Of a stretch of 64,000 nucleotides of DNA, positions 48,181-55,977 are shown piece after piece. Source of the stretch: Prevotella sp. (GTDB lineage Bacteria > Bacteroidota > Bacteroidia > Bacteroidales > Bacteroidaceae). A program made the translations under genes and the position numbers. Position 1 is the stretch's first letter; every line of letters starts with the position of its first letter. Where the stretch lies: assembly GCA_017554145.1 (NCBI GenBank), contig JAFZIZ010000005.1, positions 155,503-219,502 on the forward strand, given 5' to 3'. The notes under the pieces were generated by a model. It saw only the letters and a program-made list of their open reading frames with translations. It ran no database searches and was not told where the DNA came from.

Positions 48181-49161
48181 ATGAACGACCAAGCAAACAT
48201 CAAACCGTATGTTATCGGCTTAGACTTAGGAGGAACCAACTCCGTATTCGGCATTGTAGATGCACGTGGTGAAATCAAAGCAACAACGGCCATTAAGACG
48301 GGAAGTTACGAAAAGGCAGAAGACTATGTAGCAGCCTGCGTGGAGGCCTTACAAGTGATTATTGAACAAGTAGGCGGCATTAGCAAAATCAAAGCAATGG
48401 GCATCGGCGCCCCCAACGGTAATTACTACAACGGCACTATAGAGTTTGCCCCCAACCTCTCATGGGCAAAGAATGGGGTCGTCCCCTTGGCAAAATTGTT
48501 TAGTGATGCACTTGGCATTCCCGTAGCACTAACCAATGATGCCAATGCTGCAGCCATCGGCGAAATGGTATACGGTGTAGCACGCGGCATGAAGAACTTC
48601 ATTGTCATCACACTGGGAACGGGCGTTGGCTCTGGTATCGTCGTTAATGGACAGTTACTATATGGCCACGACGGCTTTGCAGGTGAATTAGGCCATGTCA
48701 TCATGGTACGCGGCAAGGATGGTCGTAGTTGTGGTTGCGGACGTACAGGGTGTCTAGAGGCATATTGTTCTGCCACAGGCGTTGCCCGCACGGCTCGTGA
48801 AATGCTGGCAAAGACTGACCGTCCGTCACTGCTTCGTGAGATGAATCCCGAAGACATCACATCACTCGATGTCAGCATTGCGGCTAGCAAGGGCGACGAA
48901 TTAGCCAAAGAAATCTATGAGTTTACAGGCAAGATGCTGGGTGAGGCTTGTGCTGACTTCGCTGCATTCTCAAGTCCTGAGGCATTTATCTTCTTCGGTG
49001 GAATGGTAAAAGCAGGTGACCTCATTATGAACCCCATCAAGAAGGCATATGAAGAGTCTGTCATGAACATCTTCAAGGGCAAGGCGCAGTTCCTCATCAG
49101 CGGACTTGATGGCGCCTCTGCCGCTGTTCTTGGTGCTTCTGCCATTGGCTGGGAAGTGTAA
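48181..49161 (+). CDS. ROK-family sugar kinase (probable glucokinase)
   Basis: 326 residues. ATP-binding GLDLGGTNSVFGIVD, catalytic LTNDANAAAIGE with the base Asp, LGTGVGSGIVVNGQ, GELGHVIM and the zinc-binding CGCGRTGCLEAYCSATG. This combination is typical of ROK glucokinases. Phosphorylation of glucose fits; N-acetylmannosamine or allose kinases share the same motifs. It is monocistronic with a strong promoter and a strong terminator. Confidence 0.9.
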   Translation: MNDQANIKPYVIGLDLGGTNSVFGIVDARGEIKATTAIKTGSYEKAEDYVAACVEALQVIIEQVGGISKIKAMGIGAPNGNYYNGTIEFAPNLSWAKNGVVPLAKLFSDALGIPVALTNDANAAAIGEMVYGVARGMKNFIVITLGTGVGSGIVVNGQLLYGHDGFAGELGHVIMVRGKDGRSCGCGRTGCLEAYCSATGVARTAREMLAKTDRPSLLREMNPEDITSLDVSIAASKGDELAKEIYEFTGKMLGEACADFAAFSSPEAFIFFGGMVKAGDLIMNPIKKAYEESVMNIFKGKAQFLISGLDGASAAVLGASAIGWEV

Positions 49162-49188
49162 GAAATCTCTCCCAGTTCACAATTCAAT

Positions 49189-49224
49189 AAATATGTCCAA
49201 TCTTGTGATTGGACATATTTTATA
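49189..49224 (+). terminator. Terminator of the ROK kinase gene
   Basis: A perfect 14-bp stem (49189-49202 with 49207-49220), a four-base loop and a TTTTATAT tail. Confidence 0.85.
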
Positions 49225-49310
49225 TAAAGAGGTTGGTGCAGGACGCTACCAACCTCACTTCATAATCTTGTGTGATAAGATAGTCCGGCAATTGCCGACA
49301 AAGGCTTATC
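49222..49310 (-). ncRNA. Candidate small RNA, about 85-90 nt, antisense to the glk-trp spacer
   Basis: On the minus strand a consensus promoter (TTTG 49344-49347, 20 nt, TATATTTG 49316-49323) precedes a short transcript that folds well. It has a 5' hairpin with GATAAG/CTTATC arms enclosing the palindrome CGGCAATTGCCG, about 17 unpaired bases, then a 9-bp hairpin (49229-49237 with 49248-49256) followed by TTTATAT as terminator. No open reading frame of interest lies inside. I do not recognise a known family. Confidence 0.5.
49229..49256 (-). terminator. Hairpin likely ending the minus-strand small RNA
   Basis: A perfect 9-bp stem (GAGGTTGGT with its complement) and a ten-base loop, followed on the minus strand by TTTATAT. 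Confidence 0.55.
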
Positions 49311-49393
49311 GGGGGCAAATATAGTATTTAATCATCAAATATGCAAATTTTTTGCTATTTTTATTTCAAAACGTAAAAAATATCACAAAAAAA

Positions 49394-49425
49394 TTTGCAG
49401 ATTATCATAATTATATGTACTTTTG
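49394..49425 (+). promoter_or_regulatory. trp operon promoter
   Basis: TTTG (49394-49397), 20 nt, TACTTTTG (49418-49425). It lies about 30 nt before the leader peptide start. Confidence 0.8.
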
Positions 49426-49456
49426 CAGCCGTAAACTTAAAAATAAAAGTTATAAG

Positions 49457-49504
49457 ATGACAAGATTGATGAATGCATGGTGGTGGCGTAACTCGAGATT
49501 GTAA
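49457..49504 (+). CDS. trpL: trp operon leader peptide
   Basis: A 15-codon reading frame, MTRLMNAWWWRNSRL, with three consecutive TGG codons at 49478-49486. It sits between the trp promoter and an intrinsic terminator. When charged tRNA-Trp is scarce the ribosome should stall on these codons and allow an antiterminator to form. Too short for usual gene finders, but the arrangement is unmistakable. Confidence 0.92.
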   Translation: MTRLMNAWWWRNSRL

Positions 49505-49580
49505 TAGTCGCGAGGTACGAAGCCGTGTGTTGATCATTGACATAGAGAGGCTCGTCGTTAACGCGACGAGCCTCTTTTTA
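49505..49580 (+). promoter_or_regulatory. trp attenuator (antiterminator and intrinsic terminator)
   Basis: The terminator is a perfect 11-12-bp stem (49546-49557 with 49564-49575), loop TTAACG, followed by five T. An upstream segment, ACGAAGCC at 49517-49524, can pair with GGCTCGT at 49549-49555 (one bulged base) and would break the terminator stem. ACTCG near 49491 can pair with CGAGGT at 49511-49516 as the protective first hairpin. This gives the classical 1:2, 2:3, 3:4 alternatives of ribosome-mediated attenuation. Confidence 0.88.
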
Positions 49581-49605
49581 ATAGATAATCAAAAACAAGA
49601 AATAT

Positions 49606-50814
49606 ATGAAGAAAACATTTTTAGTTGACGAGAAAGGATTCTACGGGGAGTTTGGAGGTGCCTACGTACCAGAGATTCTCTATGCGACTGTCAAGAAGTT
49701 GCAGGAAGAATACCTGCCAATTATTGAATCAGAAGAATTCAAAAAAGAGTACATGGAGTTACTCCGTGATTATGTAGGACGTCCCTCACCCCTCTATCTG
49801 GCAAAACGCATGAGTGAGAAATACGGTTGTCAACTCTATTTGAAGCGAGAAGACTTGAATCACACTGGTGCCCACAAGATCAACAACACCATCGGACAAA
49901 TCCTGCTGGCAAAGAAGATGGGTAAAAAACGTATCATTGCCGAGACGGGTGCAGGACAACATGGCGTAGCAACAGCAACTGTCTGTGCACTGATGGATAT
50001 GCCCTGTGTCGTCTATCAAGGTGCCCTGGATGTGGAACGCCAACACGTCAATGTGGAACGCATGAAGATGTTGGGAGCAGAAGTCCGTCCTGTAAAGACA
50101 GGTAACTGGACATTGAAAGACGCTACTAACGAAGCCATCCGCGACTGGTGCTGTCATCCCGCCGACACCTTTTATATCATTGGATCCACCGTTGGTCCTC
50201 ATCCCTACCCCGATATGGTGGCCCGTCTGCAAAGTATCATTTCCGCAGAAATCAAGGAACAGTTACAGGAGAAAATCGGTCGTGACTATCCTGATGTCCT
50301 CATGGCATGCGTAGGAGGCGGCAGTAATGCAGCAGGAACCATCTACCACTACATCGACGACGAACGTGTGAAGATTATCCTTGCTGAAGCAGGTGGACAA
50401 GGTGCCGATACCGGCCATACGGCTGCAACTATCCACGCCGGACGCTTAGGTATCCTACATGGTTCGAAAACCCTGGTCATGCAAACCCCCGACGGACAAA
50501 TCATTGAGGCTGAGTCTATCTCCGCAGGATTAGATTACCCTGGCATCGGTCCCATGCATGCCAATCTCGCCTCACAACATCGTGCTACTGTTTATTCCAT
50601 CAATGATGACGAGGCAGTAAAAGCCGCTTATGAACTCACTCGGATGGAAGGTATTATCCCCGCTTTGGAGAGTGCCCATGCAATTGCTGCACTCAGCAAA
50701 GTGTCGTTTAAGAAAGACGACGTCGTTGTGCTGACAGTCAGTGGTCGTGGAGACAAGGATGTAGAGACTTATTTGAACAATAAACAAATGGCTGGAGAAT
50801 ATGGAAACTTTTAA
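49606..50814 (+). CDS. trpB: Tryptophan synthase beta chain
   Basis: 402 residues, TrpB1 type. GFYGEFGGAYVPEIL start, the PLP lysine in HTGAHKINNTIGQ, AETGAGQHGVATAT, and the phosphate-binding GGGSNAAGTI. It condenses indole with serine in a complex with TrpA. It is the first structural gene after the attenuator, the usual position in Bacteroidota, and its 3' end overlaps trpE by 14 bp. Confidence 0.97.
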   Translation: MKKTFLVDEKGFYGEFGGAYVPEILYATVKKLQEEYLPIIESEEFKKEYMELLRDYVGRPSPLYLAKRMSEKYGCQLYLKREDLNHTGAHKINNTIGQILLAKKMGKKRIIAETGAGQHGVATATVCALMDMPCVVYQGALDVERQHVNVERMKMLGAEVRPVKTGNWTLKDATNEAIRDWCCHPADTFYIIGSTVGPHPYPDMVARLQSIISAEIKEQLQEKIGRDYPDVLMACVGGGSNAAGTIYHYIDDERVKIILAEAGGQGADTGHTAATIHAGRLGILHGSKTLVMQTPDGQIIEAESISAGLDYPGIGPMHANLASQHRATVYSINDDEAVKAAYELTRMEGIIPALESAHAIAALSKVSFKKDDVVVLTVSGRGDKDVETYLNNKQMAGEYGNF

Positions 50815-52192
50815 ATATACAACAAGCAGTAAAACGATTCTCGCAGATCTCTATACGCCAGTAGGAGTATATATGCGGTTGCGCGACATCTATCCGCAGA
50901 GTGCACTGATGGAGAGTTCCGATTATCATGAAAAAGATAATTCCCGTTCATTCATCGGTATCAACCCGATAGCAAGTGTCGCTATCAGTCACGGTGAAGC
51001 GATGGTTTTATTCCCTAATGGTAAGAACGAACGCCATCAGATAGACAAGGACTTTGGGACAGCGGAAGCCATCCACTCACTTATTGACTATATCAAGGTA
51101 GAAGGTGACTATTCCAACTATTGTGGTCTATACGGCTATACTTCCTTCAACGCCATTCGCTATTTTGAGAACATTGCTGTCAAGGACGAGACGCAGGAGA
51201 AAAACGATGCTCCTGATATGCTATATATATTATATAAGGTGGTGATTGTGTTCGACCATTTCAACAACACCTTGACGATTGTCTCACTCGACGGAAAATC
51301 AGAACTCGATAACGTTTTCCGTGCAATGAACAAGGCTAACGTACAGGCCTATGATTTCCATCCTGTTGGAGAGACGACGAGTCCGTTGACAGACAAGCAG
51401 CACAAGGAGAATATCCGCCGCGGCATTAAGCATTGTCTGCGCGGCGATGTATTCCAGATCGTGCTCTCACGACGTTTTATCCAGAAATACGAGGGTGACG
51501 ATTTCAAACTCTATCGCGCCCTGCGCAGTATCAACCCCTCACCCTATCTGTTTTATTTTGACTTTGGCGGTTTCCGCATCTTCGGATCGTCACCCGAGAC
51601 GCACTGCCGCATTGAGGGCAATAAAGCCTATATAGATCCTATCGCTGGTACTACTAAACGTACTGGTGATGCAGAGGCAGATCGCAAAGGAGCAGAGTAT
51701 CTGCGTAATGATCCAAAAGAGAATGCCGAACACGTAATGCTGGTAGACTTGGCACGCAACGACCTGAGTCGCAACTGTCACGGCGTGAAGGTCGACTTCT
51801 ATAAGGATCTGCAATATTACTCTCATGTCATCCACCTCGTCAGCCGCGTCAGTGGAGAGCTGAACGAGGGAGCCGACCCTATCAAGGCATTTATCGATAC
51901 ATTCCCTGCCGGTACGCTAAGCGGTGCACCGAAGGTACGTGCTATGCAACTCATTAGCGAATATGAGCCTCACAACCGCGGAGCCTACGGCGGATGTATC
52001 GGCTACATCGGACTGAATGGCGACCTCAACCAAGCCATCACTATCCGCACGTTCGTATCACGCAACGGCGAGCTCTGGTTCCAAGCTGGCGGTGGTATCG
52101 TAGCAAAGAGTAACGAAGACTATGAGCTTCAAGAAGTGAATAACAAACTTGGTGCGCTGCGTCGCGCTATACTTATGGCTGAAAAAATGTAA
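50801..52192 (+). CDS. trpE: Anthranilate synthase component I
   Basis: 463 residues. The N-terminal feedback region has ALMESSDYHEK (the L-x-E-S tryptophan site, here M-E-S-S). The chorismate-binding domain has GDVFQIVLSRRF, SPYLFYFDF, DPIAGTTKRT, ENAEHVMLVDLARNDLSR and GAPKVRAMQLISEYE, ending YGGCIGYIGLNGD. It makes anthranilate from chorismate with TrpG. It overlaps trpB and lies 4 bp before trpG. Confidence 0.97.
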   Translation: METFKYTTSSKTILADLYTPVGVYMRLRDIYPQSALMESSDYHEKDNSRSFIGINPIASVAISHGEAMVLFPNGKNERHQIDKDFGTAEAIHSLIDYIKVEGDYSNYCGLYGYTSFNAIRYFENIAVKDETQEKNDAPDMLYILYKVVIVFDHFNNTLTIVSLDGKSELDNVFRAMNKANVQAYDFHPVGETTSPLTDKQHKENIRRGIKHCLRGDVFQIVLSRRFIQKYEGDDFKLYRALRSINPSPYLFYFDFGGFRIFGSSPETHCRIEGNKAYIDPIAGTTKRTGDAEADRKGAEYLRNDPKENAEHVMLVDLARNDLSRNCHGVKVDFYKDLQYYSHVIHLVSRVSGELNEGADPIKAFIDTFPAGTLSGAPKVRAMQLISEYEPHNRGAYGGCIGYIGLNGDLNQAITIRTFVSRNGELWFQAGGGIVAKSNEDYELQEVNNKLGALRRAILMAEKM

Positions 52193-52196
52193 GATT

Positions 52197-52760
52197 ATGA
52201 AGATAGTTATTATTGACAATTACGACTCGTTTACCTACAATCTAGCGCATTTGGTCAAAGAACTGGGTGCAGAGGTGACCGTATATAGAAACGATCAGTT
52301 CGAACTGTCGCAACTGGAAGGATTCCACAAGATTATCCTTTCGCCCGGACCTGGCATTCCCTCTGAGGCTGGTCTGCTGATGGATGTCATTCGTACCTAT
52401 GCCGGGAAGAAGCCTATCCTTGGTGTCTGCTTAGGTCATCAGGCTATCGGAGAAGTATTCGGCGGAAAACTGGAGAATCTCAGTGATGTATTCCATGGTG
52501 TAGCCACCGAAGGAACGCAACTGGGCAACGATGAGATCTTCGCAGGGCTACCCAATCGCATCACGATGGGTCGCTACCACTCGTGGGTGGTTTCGAAAGA
52601 GAATTTTCCAGACTGTCTCGAAATTACTGCTGAGAGCGATGAGGGTCAGATTATGGCACTGAAACACAAGACACTCAACGTCCGCGGCATCCAGTTCCAC
52701 CCCGAGAGTGTACTGACTCCCGACGGTAAGAAGATGCTGCAGAACTGGCTTTTTCTTTAG
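52197..52760 (+). CDS. trpG: Anthranilate synthase component II (glutamine amidotransferase)
   Basis: 187 residues from the ATG at 52197, which gives the standard MKIVIIDNYDSFTYN start; an upstream in-frame start lies inside trpE and is rejected. Class I amidotransferase triad: GVCLGHQAIGE (nucleophile Cys) and IQFHPESVLT (His, Glu), with LSPGPGIPSEAG. It supplies ammonia to TrpE. Confidence 0.97.
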   Translation: MKIVIIDNYDSFTYNLAHLVKELGAEVTVYRNDQFELSQLEGFHKIILSPGPGIPSEAGLLMDVIRTYAGKKPILGVCLGHQAIGEVFGGKLENLSDVFHGVATEGTQLGNDEIFAGLPNRITMGRYHSWVVSKENFPDCLEITAESDEGQIMALKHKTLNVRGIQFHPESVLTPDGKKMLQNWLFL

Positions 52761-52766
52761 GGCGTA

Positions 52767-52796
52767 ATAACGATATAACGTAATAACGACATAACG
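52767..52796 (+). repeat. Four 8-bp ATAACG leader repeats before trpD
   Basis: ATAACG at 52767, 52775, 52783 and 52791, an exact 8-bp period, ending 15 nt before the trpD ATG. The same array occurs before the lipoprotein gene at 7997-8028. Confidence 0.88.
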
Positions 52797-52811
52797 AAAA
52801 AAATAAATTAT

Positions 52812-53822
52812 ATGGCACAGACAATGAAAGACATCCTAAACAGGATGCTGAACCACGAGGAACTCTCTCGTGAAGAAATGAAGAATATTCTGATTGGTAT
52901 CACTCAGAGTGAGTATCCCACGGAGCAGATTACGGCACTTTTGACGGCTCTGCAGATGCGCGGCGTAACGGTCGACGAACTGCTCGGTTTCCGCGATGGT
53001 ATTCTCGAAACCGGTGTTCCCGCTATCCTAAATGCCGACCGCTACATCGACGTCGTCGGTACAGGTGGCGACCGCAAGAACACTTTTAACATCTCAACAA
53101 CTTCGTGTTTCGTCATAGCCGGAGCAGGCTATAAGGTAGCGAAGCATGGTAACTACGCTGCTACTTCTGTCAGCGGTGCTTCAAACGTGATTGCTCATCA
53201 TGGTATTAAATTCACCGACGATATCGACAAGTTGAATCGCTCGCTCGACGAGGCCGGCATCGTCTATCTCCACGCCCAGCTTTTCGCGAAAGCCATGAAG
53301 TTTGTCGGTCCGATTCGTAAGGCTTTGCAATTCCCCACAATCTTCAACCTGCTTGGTCCGTTGGTAAACCCCAGTCAACCGAAATGTCAGCTGCTCGGTG
53401 TCGCCAACCTAGACCAGATGCGCCTCTATCATCAAGTGTATCAGAAGATCGGCATCGACTATGGTATTGTGAACTCAATCGACGGTTACGATGAGATTTC
53501 ACTAACAGGCGACTTCAAGGTGACTACCAAGAACTACGAGCGTATTTTCAAGCCTAGCGATCTCGGTTTCGAGATAGCCAAGCCCGAGGAGCTTGTTGGC
53601 GGTGCTACTGAAGAGGAGGCTGCTCAAATCTTTGACTCTGTGCTCGAGAATCGTGCCCTGCCCGCTCAGAAGAACATTGTTTTGGCGAATGCCGCCTTCG
53701 GTATTCAAGTGCTCGAAAAAGGCGAGAAGACCATTGAGGAGTGTATCGAAATTGCCCGCGAGAGTATCAACAGCGGCAGTGCACTGAAGACCTTCAAGAA
53801 GTTCGTGGAACTCAATTCATAA
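52812..53822 (+). CDS. trpD: Anthranilate phosphoribosyltransferase
   Basis: 336 residues. VVGTGGDRKNTFNISTTS (PRPP site), KHGNYAATSVSGASNVIAHHG, FNLLGPLVNPSQP and the metal-binding DEISLTG region. It transfers phosphoribose from PRPP to anthranilate. A 51-bp spacer with the ATAACG repeats separates it from trpG, the largest gap inside the operon. Confidence 0.97.
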   Translation: MAQTMKDILNRMLNHEELSREEMKNILIGITQSEYPTEQITALLTALQMRGVTVDELLGFRDGILETGVPAILNADRYIDVVGTGGDRKNTFNISTTSCFVIAGAGYKVAKHGNYAATSVSGASNVIAHHGIKFTDDIDKLNRSLDEAGIVYLHAQLFAKAMKFVGPIRKALQFPTIFNLLGPLVNPSQPKCQLLGVANLDQMRLYHQVYQKIGIDYGIVNSIDGYDEISLTGDFKVTTKNYERIFKPSDLGFEIAKPEELVGGATEEEAAQIFDSVLENRALPAQKNIVLANAAFGIQVLEKGEKTIEECIEIARESINSGSALKTFKKFVELNS

Positions 53823-53825
53823 GCT

Positions 53826-54560
53826 ATGGATATCCTACAGGAAATCGTTACCCATAAGCATAAGGAGACGGAACGGCTTTATGCCAAAAAGTCATCGCTG
53901 CGCGAGGCGCTACTGGCATCCGACAGCGGTATCATCGCTGAGTTCAAGCGTCGCTCACCCTCCAAAGGTTGGATTAAGGAAGACGGACGTGCCGACATCA
54001 TCCCTCTCACTTATCAGCAGAACGGTGCCGCTGCACTCAGCATCCTTACTGATGAACATTATTTCGGCGGTTCCGATGACTTCATCCGCACTGCCCGAAA
54101 GAGCGGCGTGACCCTCCCGATTCTCTACAAGAATTTCGTCATCGACGAGTCACAACTCTACGCTGCAGCCCTCTGTGGAGCCTCTGCCGTACTGCTCATT
54201 GCTGCTTGTCTCACGAAGCAAGAGTGCAAAACACTCTTGAACAAGGCGCATGAGTTAGGGTTGGAGGTATTACTCGAGATGCACTCTGAGCCCGAACTCG
54301 AATACGCCGAACTCGGTCCTGACCTCTGTGGCATCAACAACCGCAATCTTGGTTCTTTCATCACAGACGTTGAAAACAGCTTCCGTCTAGCCGAGAAGCT
54401 ACCGAAAAACGCAGTAAAAGTCAGCGAAAGCGGTATCTCTAATCCCGAAACTGTCAAGGCTCTTCGTCAGGCCGGCTTCCGTGGTTTCCTCATCGGTGAG
54501 AACTTCATGAAAACAGCCAACCCAGGTCTGGCACTTAAAGAATTCATATCAAAGCTATGA
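53826..54560 (+). CDS. trpC: Indole-3-glycerol-phosphate synthase
   Basis: 244 residues, slightly shorter than the usual 255-265. Signatures: IAEFKRRSPSKGWIKED (catalytic Lys), VLYKNFVIDESQLYAA, LEVLLEMHSEPELE, CGINNRNLGSF and SESGISNPETV. It closes the indole ring from CdRP. It starts 3 bp after trpD and overlaps trpF by the ATGA tetranucleotide. Confidence 0.96.
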   Translation: MDILQEIVTHKHKETERLYAKKSSLREALLASDSGIIAEFKRRSPSKGWIKEDGRADIIPLTYQQNGAAALSILTDEHYFGGSDDFIRTARKSGVTLPILYKNFVIDESQLYAAALCGASAVLLIAACLTKQECKTLLNKAHELGLEVLLEMHSEPELEYAELGPDLCGINNRNLGSFITDVENSFRLAEKLPKNAVKVSESGISNPETVKALRQAGFRGFLIGENFMKTANPGLALKEFISKL

Positions 54561-55159
54561 TAGTAAAAGTTTGTGGAATGAGGGAAGCGGAGAATATCCG
54601 TGAGGTAGAGGCTCTTGGTGTCGACTTGATGGGCTTTATTTTCTGGCCGAAATCTAAGCGCTATGTGTCTGAGCCTCCCACCTATCTGCCTACAAAATGT
54701 AAGCGCGTCGGTGTCTTCGTAGATGCCGACATCCTGGAGGTGAAGCAGAAGGTGAAGGAATACGGATTGGATATCATCCAGCTCCACGGCAACGAGAGCC
54801 CTGGCTATTGCACCCAACTGAAGAACTATACTCTCATCAAGGCCTTCAATATCGCTACTGTTGACGACTTAGAGGCGACCAAACCCTACGAGGGAATTGT
54901 CGACTACTTCCTGTTCGACACGAAAGCGAAGATGGTGGGAGGTAATGGAACAAAGTTTGACTGGCATGTGCTCACCGATTACGTTGGAGAGACCTCTTTC
55001 CTTCTCAGCGGTGGCATTGGTCCAGATGATGCAGAAAACATCAAAACGTTCCATCATTCGCAATGTATCGGCATTGACCTGAACTCCCGTTTCGAGAGTC
55101 TGCCAGCCCTTAAAGACATCAAACAATTAAAAGCATTCATTAAAAAGATACGATTATGA
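54557..55159 (+). CDS. trpF: Phosphoribosylanthranilate isomerase
   Basis: 200 residues. KVCGMREAENIREVE with the catalytic Cys, GFIFWPKSKRYV, IQLHGNESPGY, LFDTKAKMVGGNGTKFDW with the catalytic Asp, and LLSGGIGPDDA. It overlaps trpC by 4 bp (ATGA) and trpA by 4 bp (ATGA), a sign of translational coupling. The monofunctional TrpC and TrpF differ from the fused form of enterobacteria. Confidence 0.96.
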   Translation: MIVKVCGMREAENIREVEALGVDLMGFIFWPKSKRYVSEPPTYLPTKCKRVGVFVDADILEVKQKVKEYGLDIIQLHGNESPGYCTQLKNYTLIKAFNIATVDDLEATKPYEGIVDYFLFDTKAKMVGGNGTKFDWHVLTDYVGETSFLLSGGIGPDDAENIKTFHHSQCIGIDLNSRFESLPALKDIKQLKAFIKKIRL

Positions 55160-55932
55160 ACAAAATCAATAAACTCTTCTCGGAGAACAAGGACCGTAAG
55201 CTCCTCAGTCTCTATTTCTGTGCTGGTGCCCCAACACTTGACGGTACTGCCGATGTGATTAAAACAATGGAGAAGCGTGGCATCTCCATGATTGAAGTAG
55301 GTATCCCCTTCAGCGATCCTATGGCCGATGGCCCCGTCATCCAGAACGCTGCCACTACTGCCCTCAAGAACGGTATGACACTCAGTAAACTCTTTGCCCA
55401 ACTTAAGGATATCAAAGACGATGTTCAGATTCCTCTCGTATTAATGGGCTATCTGAACCCTATTATGCAATATGGTATCGAAGCATTCTGCCAGAGTTGT
55501 GTAGATAGTGGCGTTAGTGGAGCCATCATTCCCGACCTGCCCTTCAAAGATTATCAAGAAGTCGTCAAACCAGTGGCTGACAAATACGACATCCGTATTA
55601 TCATGCTCATCACTCCTGAAACCAGTGAGGAGCGCATCCGTTTCATTGACGAGCATACCGACGGTTTCATCTACATGGTCAGTTCTGCCGCCATCACTGG
55701 TGCTCAAAAGAGTTTCGACGATGCCAAACAAGAATACTTCCGTCGCATCAATGCAATGAACCTACGCAACCCTCGTATGATAGGGTTTGGCATTAGTAAT
55801 GCACAGACACTCAAAGCCGCTCAGGACAATGCTGCCGGTGCCATCATCGGTTCCAAATTTGTTACACTGCTCAACGAAACGAAAGATGCTAATAAGGCTT
55901 TGGATATTCTATTCGATGACCTGAAGAAATAA
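55156..55932 (+). CDS. trpA: Tryptophan synthase alpha chain
   Basis: 258 residues. Catalytic Glu and Asp in MIEVGIPFSDPMADGPVIQ and IPDLPFKDYQE, then MVSSAAITGAQ and GFGISNAQTLKA. It cleaves indole-glycerol phosphate to indole for TrpB. It is the last gene of trpBEGDCFA and ends at a strong bidirectional terminator. Confidence 0.97.
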   Translation: MNKINKLFSENKDRKLLSLYFCAGAPTLDGTADVIKTMEKRGISMIEVGIPFSDPMADGPVIQNAATTALKNGMTLSKLFAQLKDIKDDVQIPLVLMGYLNPIMQYGIEAFCQSCVDSGVSGAIIPDLPFKDYQEVVKPVADKYDIRIIMLITPETSEERIRFIDEHTDGFIYMVSSAAITGAQKSFDDAKQEYFRRINAMNLRNPRMIGFGISNAQTLKAAQDNAAGAIIGSKFVTLLNETKDANKALDILFDDLKK

Positions 55933-55968
55933 AAGAAATCCTTCCTAAAACAGGAAGGATTTCTTTTT
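55931..55968. terminator. Bidirectional terminator after trpA
   Basis: A perfect 16-bp stem (55931-55946 with 55952-55967) around AAAAC, with A- and T-runs at its two ends. It is shared with the convergent GH57 gene. Confidence 0.92.
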
Positions 55969-55977
55969 ATTCATTGT

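Noticed and set aside
49229-49256. Hairpin as a second terminator for the ROK kinase gene
   Set aside because: On the + strand it is followed by ACTTCATAAT rather than a T-run; the T-rich tail is on the minus strand.
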